Shown piece by piece: positions 1 to 4,854 of a stretch of 5,010 nt of DNA. The position numbers were made by a program, and so were the translations under genes. Position 1 is the stretch's first letter; every line of letters begins with the position of its first letter. Source of the stretch: a bacterium (lineage in GTDB: Bacteria; Patescibacteriota; Minisyncoccia; UBA6257; 2-01-FULL-56-20); the NCBI GenBank assembly GCA_021813155.1, contig JAKALK010000047.1, positions 1 through 5,010 of the forward strand, read 5' to 3'. The notes beneath the pieces are model-generated. The model saw nothing but the letters and a program-made list of their open reading frames with translations. It was not told the origin of the DNA and did no database searches.

Positions 1-917
1 ACGATCTCATCATTATCGGCGGTGGTCCCGGCGGCGTTGCTGCCGGCGTCTACGCCGCGAGGAAAAAAATAAAATCCGCCTTGATTACCGAGACTTTTGG
101 AGGACAATCTTTGGTTTCGGCTGATGTGCGAAACTGGATTGGCACCAAATCTATCTCCGGGTTTGAATTAGGACAATCTCTCGAAACTCACCTCCGCGAT
201 CAAGAGGGGATAGATATTTTTGATGGCGAGAGGGTTTCTAAGATCGAAAAAAGCCCATCTGGGTTTCGCGTAAGCACCGAGTCCGGAAAGACCTATGATT
301 CAAAATTCATATTAACCACCGCTGGTTCGAGACGCCGAAAACTGAATGTCCCCGGAGAGGAAAAACACGAGGGACGGGGAGTTGCGTACTGTTCCATCTG
401 CGATGCCCCTCTTTTTAATGACCAAGTCGTAGTGGTTGTGGGTGGTGGCAACGCCGGCCTCGAGGCAGTTGTGGATTTAGAGCCCTATGCTAAAAAAATC
501 TACTTACTTGAACGCGGGAGTGAACCCAAAGGCGACACTATCACTTTAGACAAAATCAATAAAGATCCAAAGTTTGAGCTGATAGTGAATGCCGAAACCT
601 TAGAAATTTTAGGCGAAGAAAAAGTTTCTGGAATAAAGTATAAAGATTTAAAATCGGGCGAAGAAAAGATTTTATCGGTTCAAGGCGTTTTTGTCGAAAT
701 TGGCATTCTTCCCAACTCCGAAATGATGGGTGACTTAATTGAAAAAAATAAATTCGGAGATATCATAGTTGACCACAAAACTCAAAAAACATCCTGTCCA
801 GGAATTTGGGCAGCGGGGGATGTAAGCGATGTTTTGTACAAACAAAACAATATCTCCGCCGGCGATGCCATCAAAGCCGTCTTGAACATCTACGACGAAC
901 TAAATAAGGCTTCTTGA
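1..917 (+). CDS. trxB: Thioredoxin reductase / AhpF-like FAD-dependent disulfide reductase, 5'-truncated
   Basis: This is a flavoprotein that would pass electrons from a pyridine nucleotide through FAD and a redox-active cysteine pair to a thioredoxin-like or peroxiredoxin partner in the cytoplasm. The reading frame is open from the left edge (first full codon at 3), and the gene starts outside the window. Numbering from that codon, residues 3-20 hold the FAD-binding Rossmann motif IIIGGGPGGVAAG. C130-S-I-C133-D is the redox-active CxxCD site. GGGNAGLEA at 147-155 is the nucleotide-binding Rossmann motif, and AAGD ending near D273 is the C-terminal FAD contact. About 304 residues are visible against roughly 310-320 for TrxB, so only a few are missing unless an AhpF-type N-terminal domain lies upstream. 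The loop after the second Rossmann strand reads LLERGSEPKGD, not the HRRxxxR of NADPH-dependent TrxB, and it resembles the NADH-using reductase domain of AhpF. It ends with TGA. A TTG at 81 is not the start, because the FAD motif lies upstream in frame. The family is secure; the TrxB versus AhpF-like role is uncertain. Confidence 0.93.
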   Translation, partial: DLIIIGGGPGGVAAGVYAARKKIKSALITETFGGQSLVSADVRNWIGTKSISGFELGQSLETHLRDQEGIDIFDGERVSKIEKSPSGFRVSTESGKTYDSKFILTTAGSRRRKLNVPGEEKHEGRGVAYCSICDAPLFNDQVVVVVGGGNAGLEAVVDLEPYAKKIYLLERGSEPKGDTITLDKINKDPKFELIVNAETLEILGEEKVSGIKYKDLKSGEEKILSVQGVFVEIGILPNSEMMGDLIEKNKFGDIIVDHKTQKTSCPGIWAAGDVSDVLYKQNNISAGDAIKAVLNIYDELNKAS

Positions 918-919
918 TA

Positions 920-947
920 TTGACTTTTCAGTAATTTTTCGTATAAT
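920..947 (+). promoter_or_regulatory. Sigma70-type promoter for the lipoprotein gene
   Basis: TTGACT (920-925) and a perfect TATAAT (942-947) are separated by 16 bases. The -35 box begins only 2 bases after the stop codon of the reductase gene, and no terminator hairpin lies between them, so read-through from that gene is possible. The predicted transcript start is near 954, which gives a leader of about 120 bases before the lipoprotein ATG. This is the best match to consensus in the window. Confidence 0.75.
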
Positions 948-954
948 TTGGACC

Positions 955-980
955 AATTCCACGATGTAGTGTCGGGAATT
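955..980 (+). other. 5'-end hairpin in the lipoprotein leader
   Basis: AATTCC (955-960) pairs with GGAATT (975-980). With A961 bulged, CGA (962-964) pairs with TCG (972-974), leaving a 7-base loop. It begins almost exactly at the predicted transcript start. A hairpin there could stabilise the mRNA. Only four T residues (979-982) follow, so it would be a poor terminator. The pairing is visible in the sequence; any function is inference. Confidence 0.4.
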
Positions 981-995
981 TTGTCATTTGAAAAT

Positions 996-1077
996 AGGAG
1001 GAAAACCAATGTAGAAAGAACCAGCGGTAGATAGTCAGTTAACATTGTCTTTCACCCATATCCAGGAGGGATCATGA
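996..1077 (+). other. Strong SD with ATG-TAG start-stop and a 22-codon frame reaching the lipoprotein start
   Basis: AGGAGG (996-1001) is followed after an ideal 7 bases by ATG (1009-1011), and the next codon is TAG (1012-1014). Beyond the TAG the same frame stays open, encoding KEPAVDSQLTLSFTHIQEGS, until TGA at 1075-1077. That TGA overlaps the lipoprotein start as ATGA, the layout typical of translational coupling. It may be a start-stop regulatory element, a decayed or mutated leader peptide, or a sequencing error at the TAG. Twenty sense codons without a stop is not significant by itself. The strong point is the SD plus ATG placed directly before a stop. Confidence 0.45.
1064..1069 (+). 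promoter_or_regulatory. Ribosome binding site of the lipoprotein gene
   Basis: AGGAGG lies 4 bases before the ATG at 1074. This is a full-strength SD with slightly short spacing, and it fixes the start that also gives a complete signal peptide. It is the second AGGAGG in this leader, 68 bases after the first. Confidence 0.8.
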
Positions 1078-1973
1078 AAAACCTCACCCGTTATTCACTC
1101 GTGCTTCTTTCGCTTGCAATCCTCGTGCTCACGGCCGGCTGCTCGGGTTCCAGCCCGACCGCACCCACCCGCGCAATCGAAGTGGACGTGAAATTCATTA
1201 CCCCGCCGCTCAAGGAAATCTCTGGCCCGAACACTCTGGAAGTTTCGATCACTAATGTCACAACCGACAAGGTCTACTCGCTCGTTCTGAACAATCCGGA
1301 GGCCATCCTTTTCCCCAACAAGACGTTTTTTATTCTTTCTGGGAAAATCGAACTCCCAGTTGGTGACTTTGGGGAGAAGATTACTTACCGCCTGAAAGCA
1401 ACCTATCTCGGCCTTGGTGACGATCCGAAATCGCCGTCGCCGGAAGTGAGCCACCTAGTCACCATAAATGGCATGAGTCCGTACTATGGTGATAGCTATG
1501 GGATGTATTTCGCTGTCACATGCGGCGGAGAGATCGAAATGGCGCCCGAGGTTGATCTAGGACCCCAGCCGCTTTGGGGAACTAAACCGTTCCTCAGCAT
1601 TTCTCCCGCCTTCTTCAACGCATTTGCCGGCAATCAAATCAACGTGACCGCCGAGAAGCTTGAAAGTAGCGCGTCTGGCGAATCCGTGTGGCGCCCGATT
1701 TTTCTTGTCTACGACTTGGTGCCCCAAGGTACATTGCGAACATCTCGCTTTTCGCGCCTCGTCATGTACGGTACTAATTGGAATACCTCCACGGAACTTC
1801 CGCCGAGTACGACGGAAACATTCGTGCGCGTGCGAGCCACGGTTGAATATCAAGGGGGTAGCCAAGTCGTCACCGATCAAGTTTTGGTCTCGGGCGGCCT
1901 CGAGTGGCCAAGCCAGGCGAATGATGGCTATCGTATCTTCCGCGTAGGCGGCGGGTACGGCGGTAAAGGGTAA
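1074..1973 (+). CDS. Secreted lipoprotein of unknown function, possibly two Ig-like beta modules
   Basis: I do not recognise the family of this 299-residue protein. Residues 1-22 form a type II signal peptide: a basic start (K2, R6), a hydrophobic core (about 8-20), then the lipobox LTAGC. This predicts lipidation of C23 and anchoring on the outer face of the membrane. Residues 24-33 are a Ser/Pro/Thr/Gly-rich linker. The rest looks beta-rich. Two stretches, about 35-132 and 173-275, each end in a similar pattern (YRLKATYLG...HLVTINGM and VRVRATVEYQGG...QVLVSGGL), which suggests two tandem Ig-like or fibronectin-like sandwiches. The only other cysteine is C150. The tail is glycine-rich (VGGGYGGKG, 291-299). 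By eye the codons are clearly richer in G/C at third positions than those of groEL or the reductase, which hints at transfer or a different expression class. It has its own promoter, leader and terminator, so it is a one-gene unit. An adhesion, scaffold or binding role is a guess; no catalytic motif is visible. Confidence 0.8.
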   Translation: MKNLTRYSLVLLSLAILVLTAGCSGSSPTAPTRAIEVDVKFITPPLKEISGPNTLEVSITNVTTDKVYSLVLNNPEAILFPNKTFFILSGKIELPVGDFGEKITYRLKATYLGLGDDPKSPSPEVSHLVTINGMSPYYGDSYGMYFAVTCGGEIEMAPEVDLGPQPLWGTKPFLSISPAFFNAFAGNQINVTAEKLESSASGESVWRPIFLVYDLVPQGTLRTSRFSRLVMYGTNWNTSTELPPSTTETFVRVRATVEYQGGSQVVTDQVLVSGGLEWPSQANDGYRIFRVGGGYGGKG

Positions 1974-1993
1974 TCCCCATCCTCCTACCAAAT

Positions 1994-2030
1994 AAGGGCG
2001 TTCCGATCGATCGGAGCGCCCTTCGTATTT
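1994..2030 (+). terminator. Hairpin terminator after the lipoprotein gene
   Basis: An 11-bp stem, AAGGGCGTTCC (1994-2004) with GGAGCGCCCTT (2013-2023), contains one G-U pair. The loop GATCGATC is itself palindromic and can extend the stem. The T tract that follows is weak and interrupted (CGTATTTCTATCTTATT). It starts 20 bases after the TAA and separates this unit from the groES promoter. Confidence 0.7.
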
Positions 2031-2060
2031 CTATCTTATTACTTTTATAATTCTAGACCC

Positions 2061-2089
2061 TTGACACAAGAAAGTAAGCCAACTAAACT
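2061..2089 (+). promoter_or_regulatory. groESL promoter, sigma70-type
   Basis: A consensus -35 box TTGACA (2061-2066) is followed after exactly 17 bases by TAAACT (2084-2089) as the -10 box. The predicted start at about 2095-2097 falls inside the left arm of the CIRCE operator, so a bound repressor would block the polymerase. This gives a groES leader of only about 35 bases. Confidence 0.78.
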
Positions 2090-2121
2090 AATTAGCACTC
2101 CAAGGTCGGGAGTGCTAATTA
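2089..2121 (+). promoter_or_regulatory. CIRCE operator (HrcA binding site)
   Basis: The core is TTAGCACTC (2092-2100), 9 bases, then GAGTGCTAA (2110-2118), an exact match to the CIRCE consensus of two 9-base arms with a 9-base spacer. The complementarity extends to 12 bases per arm (2089-2100 and 2110-2121). In many bacteria HrcA binds CIRCE and represses groESL until heat stress titrates GroEL. An hrcA gene is therefore expected elsewhere in this genome; it is not in the window. Confidence 0.97.
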
Positions 2122-2130
2122 AATAAAATA

Positions 2131-2421
2131 ATGAATTTTAAACCTTTATCTAATCATGTCTTCCTCGAGCCTATCGAGCAGGACAAAACCACCAAATCGG
2201 GGATTGTTATCCCCGACACGGCGGATAAAGAAAAACCAATGCAAGGTAAAATTCTTGCTATTGGTCCGGGTAAGTTAAATGACAAAGGTGAGCGTGTTTC
2301 TATGCAGGTCAAGGTCGGCGATATTGTCTTGTTTAAAAAATATGGTCCTGACGAAATCGAAATTGATAATAAGAAATATTTAGTTGGGGACGAAGACGAT
2401 ATTCTAGCAATCATTGAATAA
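2131..2421 (+). CDS. groES: Co-chaperonin GroES (Hsp10)
   Basis: This protein forms the heptameric lid that caps GroEL and closes the folding chamber in the cytoplasm. Its 96 residues are the normal length for bacterial GroES. The N-terminal strand FKPLSNHVFLEP is followed by the mobile loop (about 16-34), with the hydrophobic tripeptide I25-V26-I27 that docks on GroEL. The roof hairpin region is at about 45-60 (PGKLNDKGERV), and the final strands end in DILAIIE. The ATG at 2131 is chosen because it gives the canonical N-terminus. No SD precedes it: the leader just upstream is pure A/T (AAATAAAATA). The nearest GGAG (2109-2112) is 18 bases away and sits inside the CIRCE arm. It is the first gene of the CIRCE-controlled operon, and groEL follows after 4 bases. 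Confidence 0.98.
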   Translation: MNFKPLSNHVFLEPIEQDKTTKSGIVIPDTADKEKPMQGKILAIGPGKLNDKGERVSMQVKVGDIVLFKKYGPDEIEIDNKKYLVGDEDDILAIIE

Positions 2422-2425
2422 AATT

Positions 2426-4090
2426 ATGGCTAAACAAATTCTATTTAACGAAGATGCGCGCGTGGCGCTCAAAAAAGGTATCGATAAACTTGCCGATGCT
2501 GTTCGTATGACTTTAGGCCCCCGTGGCCGTGCCGTGGTAATTGAAAAATCCTACGGCGCCCCCCAAGTAACTTTTGACGGCGTCACTGTTGCCAAAGAAG
2601 TCGAGCTTAAAGATAAGTACGAAAATCTTGGTGCGGAGTTCATCAAACAGGCCGCCGACAAAACTAACGATAACGTCGGTGATGGTACTACTACTTCAGT
2701 CGTACTAGCCCAAGCGATGATCGACGAAGGAGAAAAAATCATTCGCGAGAAGGGGTTTAACGTTATCCAACTCGCCGAAGAACTTAAAAAAGCCAGTGAA
2801 GTTATCATTAAAAAACTTGAAGATCAAAAAGAGGTCATTAACGACAATAAAAAAATCCAAGAAGTCGCTACTCTCTCGGCCAAAGACCAGGCCATCGGGA
2901 AGCTCATTGCCGAAGTAATGAGCAAAGTTGGCAAGGAAGGCGTAGTTACCATTGAAGACTCGAATACTATCGGCAATTCATTCGAAATTGTCGAAGGGAT
3001 GCAATTTGATCGCGGCTACATTTCTCCCTACATGATTACCAACCAAGAGAGAATGGAGGCCGAACTTGAGGATCCTTACATATTAGTAACAGATAAAAAA
3101 ATCTCAGCTATCAACGAACTCCTTCCAGTCTTAGAGAAAGTTGTTCAAAGCGGTAAAAAGGAGCTCTTTATTATTGCCGATGAAGTTGAGGGTGAAGCTT
3201 TGGCTACCTTAGTAGTCAATAAACTTCGCGGTATCTTTAGTGTCTTAGCCGTTAAAGCTCCGGGTTTTGGCGATCGACGCAAAGAGATGCTTCAGGATAT
3301 TGCCGTTGTAACTGGGGCCGAATTTATTTCTGAAGATTTAGGCAAAAAACTCGAAAACGTTACTCTCGAGAATTTGGGCCATGCTCACAAAGTAATCTCG
3401 AACAAGGACAACACCACCCTTGTTGGCGGCAACGGGGAAAAGAAGAATATTGATACTCGCGCTGCCCAAATTAAAGCTCAAATCCAAAAAACCGACTCTG
3501 ATTTCGACAAGGAGAAGCTCCAAGAACGTTTAGGTAAACTCTCCGGAGGCGTCGCAGTTATAAAAGTAGGAGCGCCCACTGAATCTGCTCAAAAAGAATT
3601 AAAGCAACGAGTTGAGGATGCTGTAGCTGCCACTCGCGCTGCTATGGAAGAGGGAATTGTCCCTGGCGGAGGCATCGCTCTTTTCAATGTTGATCTAAGC
3701 GCTATCACTGCTCAAAATCACAATCGCCCGATTGTTGAAGGCGCCGTTCAAATCTTAAGACGTGCCCTGGAGGCACCTCTTACGGCTATTATCGACAACT
3801 CTGGAGAATCACATAGCAAGATTATTCAAGAGCTCCGGGGCGAAAAGGGCAAAAACTCGAACATTTGGCTTGGTTTCAATGCCCTAGTTAATAAGATCGG
3901 AGATCTGAAAGAATCTGGGATTATCGATCCCTTGAAAGTGGTGAAGACTGCCTTTACTAACGCTATCTCAGTCGCCTCCAATTACTTAACCGTTGGAGCC
4001 GCTATTAGTGAGATTCCTGAAAAGAAAAGTGGAGCTCCTGGTATGGGCGGAATGGGCGGCGGTATGGGAATGGGGGATATGGATATGTAA
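2426..4090 (+). CDS. groEL: Chaperonin GroEL (Hsp60)
   Basis: This is the ATP-driven double-ring chaperonin that folds cytosolic proteins inside a cavity capped by GroES. At 554 residues it is full length. Equatorial-domain hallmarks are LGPRG (30-34), D51 and GDGTTT (85-90; D86 matches E. coli D87), all in the ATP site. The intermediate domain carries the catalytic aspartate D398 in RVEDA, followed by EEGIVPGGG. The apical domain (about 190-375) has the substrate-binding helices ELLPVLEKV and EALATLVVN and the motif VKAPGFGDRR (277-286). The C-terminus is a Gly/Met tail (540-554) ending in DMDM. The ATG at 2426 gives the standard MAKQILF start. A TTG at 2414 could add four residues but would overlap groES and is unlikely. 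Only 4 bases (AATT) separate it from the groES stop, with no SD, so translation is probably coupled to groES. No key residue is missing. Confidence 0.99.
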   Translation: MAKQILFNEDARVALKKGIDKLADAVRMTLGPRGRAVVIEKSYGAPQVTFDGVTVAKEVELKDKYENLGAEFIKQAADKTNDNVGDGTTTSVVLAQAMIDEGEKIIREKGFNVIQLAEELKKASEVIIKKLEDQKEVINDNKKIQEVATLSAKDQAIGKLIAEVMSKVGKEGVVTIEDSNTIGNSFEIVEGMQFDRGYISPYMITNQERMEAELEDPYILVTDKKISAINELLPVLEKVVQSGKKELFIIADEVEGEALATLVVNKLRGIFSVLAVKAPGFGDRRKEMLQDIAVVTGAEFISEDLGKKLENVTLENLGHAHKVISNKDNTTLVGGNGEKKNIDTRAAQIKAQIQKTDSDFDKEKLQERLGKLSGGVAVIKVGAPTESAQKELKQRVEDAVAATRAAMEEGIVPGGGIALFNVDLSAITAQNHNRPIVEGAVQILRRALEAPLTAIIDNSGESHSKIIQELRGEKGKNSNIWLGFNALVNKIGDLKESGIIDPLKVVKTAFTNAISVASNYLTVGAAISEIPEKKSGAPGMGGMGGGMGMGDMDM

Positions 4091-4120
4091 AATCCGTAAA
4101 CAGCTAACGCTTATGGATTT
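4090..4120 (+). other. Inverted repeat just after the groEL stop
   Basis: AAATCCGTAA (4090-4099) pairs with TTATGGATTT (4111-4120), giving 10 bp with one G-U pair and an 11-base loop. No T tract follows, so it is not a standard terminator. It may protect the groEL 3' end or be incidental. The remaining stretch up to 4167 shows nothing else I can name. Confidence 0.3.
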
Positions 4121-4167
4121 CATCCCAAGTTTAATCGAGAGATTGCAATAAGTTTGTAGGAAATAGA

Positions 4168-4200
4168 GAAACCGCCGAGTGGGAACTCGGCGGTTTTGTT
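4168..4200. terminator. Bidirectional intrinsic terminator between groEL and rlpA
   Basis: A perfect 10-bp stem, ACCGCCGAGT (4171-4180) with ACTCGGCGGT (4185-4194), extends by two A-T pairs and one G-U. Its loop is GGGA (GNRA type), followed by TTTTGTT. On the opposite strand the stem is followed by TTTCTCTATTT. It therefore plausibly stops both the groESL transcript and the convergent rlpA transcript, whose stop codon is 13 bases away. Confidence 0.92.
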
Positions 4201-4212
4201 GCCGCGGTTTTA

Positions 4213-4719
4213 TTACTTGGGCAGCTTGATGATTTTATACTCGAGCCAAGCCACCCCTTCTTCGACAATCCCCAGCTCTAGGGCGGCCCCGTAAGACAAA
4301 TCAAGTCCTCGGCCTTCGAAGTATGGTCCTCGATCGGTTACCTTGGCTTCTATTAACCGATCGTTCGCCGGATTTCTAATCCTAAGAGTAGTTCCAAGCG
4401 GAAGCGACGGGTGAGCTGTCGAGATATCATACATGTTGAAAATTTCGCCGCTCGCTGTCTTTCGTCCTTGAAATCCCGGTCCATACCACGATGACCAAGT
4501 CGCCTGAATCATTCCTTGTCGGAATTCTTCTGCTATTGGCAGCGTCCCATAAGTTGTAGGCTGAGAAACCCATCCTATAACTTTTTGCGGTGAGTATTTA
4601 CCAATCGGCTTCGCCGGGGTTCTTGAGACTTGACCGGTAGGATCAGAAATATCTGAACTAGCCTCAGGAATCTTCACAATCAACACAAGACATAAGGTCA
4701 GCACAACTGACTTTTTCAT
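4213..4719 (-). CDS. rlpA: RlpA-like exported double-psi beta-barrel protein (septal lytic transglycosylase family)
   Basis: This is an exported cell-wall protein of 168 residues. RlpA enzymes cleave glycan strands of peptidoglycan, notably at division septa. Residues 1-22 are a Sec signal peptide (KK, hydrophobic core about 5-15), probably cleaved after A20-S-S22. C10 lies inside the core and is not a lipobox, so unlike E. coli RlpA this is probably not a lipoprotein. Residues 23-72 are a low-complexity Pro/Ser/Thr-containing stretch of unknown role. Residues 73-165 are the RlpA barrel, with ATWSSWYGPGFQGRKTASGE, STAHPSLPLGT, VTDRGPYFEGRGLDLS and a closing hydrophobic strand. H103 and D129 occupy the conserved His/Asp positions implicated in catalysis in Pseudomonas RlpA, with the same 26-residue spacing (from memory). 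There is no SPOR domain, so septal targeting would need another route. The gene is transcribed alone, convergent with groEL and divergent from thyX. The fold is certain; lytic activity is likely but unproven, since some DPBB relatives only bind glycans. Confidence 0.93.
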   Translation of the reverse strand: MKKSVVLTLCLVLIVKIPEASSDISDPTGQVSRTPAKPIGKYSPQKVIGWVSQPTTYGTLPIAEEFRQGMIQATWSSWYGPGFQGRKTASGEIFNMYDISTAHPSLPLGTTLRIRNPANDRLIEAKVTDRGPYFEGRGLDLSYGAALELGIVEEGVAWLEYKIIKLPK

Positions 4720-4726
4720 CTATCTG

Positions 4727-4732
4727 CTCCTT
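4727..4732 (-). promoter_or_regulatory. Ribosome binding site of rlpA
   Basis: Read on the minus strand, AAGGAG lies 7 bases before the ATG at 4719-4717. This is a clear SD at optimal spacing, and it supports that start over any internal one. Confidence 0.8.
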
Positions 4733-4801
4733 CCATTTTTTTCAAAGAACAACACTCCAGAATTCCTCTACGTAATTTTACGCCGTATCCTGGGGAATGT
4801 T

Positions 4802-4830
4802 ACTATAAATCAACTAGGCTTGCTTATCAA
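4802..4830 (-). promoter_or_regulatory. Promoter of rlpA, sigma70-type
   Basis: On the minus strand, TTGATA (4830-4825) and TATAGT (4807-4802) are separated by exactly 17 bases. The predicted start near 4795 gives a leader of about 75 bases. A weak imperfect inverted repeat (ATTCC at 4798-4794 with GGAAT at 4766-4762, on the minus strand) lies in this leader. The rest of 4733-4800 shows nothing else recognisable. Confidence 0.65.
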
Positions 4831-4837
4831 TTCTATT

Positions 4838-4843
4838 TATATA
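4838..4843 (+). promoter_or_regulatory. Possible -10 box for thyX
   Basis: TATATA lies in an AT-rich run (4834-4844) only 11 bases before the thyX ATG. A start 6-9 bases downstream would give a leaderless or nearly leaderless mRNA, which would fit the lack of any SD. No good -35 box is visible at 16-18 bases upstream, so this is weak. Confidence 0.3.
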
Positions 4844-4854
4844 TCCTTTTATTT

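Noticed and set aside
81..83. TTG at 81 as start of the reductase gene
   Set aside because: The FAD-binding GGGPGG motif is in the same frame upstream (from position 3), so the gene continues off the left edge.
1095..1991. Open frames on the minus strand (1095-1454 and 1557-1991) and in another plus frame (1660-1947) across the lipoprotein gene
   Set aside because: They overlap a gene with signal peptide, SD, promoter and terminator. Their translations are rich in Arg, Cys and His without domains, as expected for shadow frames in GC-rich coding DNA.
2046..2051. TATAAT before the groES promoter
   Set aside because: No -35-like hexamer occurs 15-19 bases upstream, and the TTGACA/TAAACT pair downstream fits the operator far better.
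2414..2425. Upstream TTG start for groEL adding four residues
   Set aside because: The ATG at 2426 gives the universal MAK start; the TTG lies inside groES and has no SD.
2154..3523. Minus-strand open frames inside groES and groEL (2154-2414, 2551-2808, 3338-3523)
   Set aside because: They are antisense to highly conserved chaperonin genes, have no start signals, and show low-complexity Ser/Leu-rich products.
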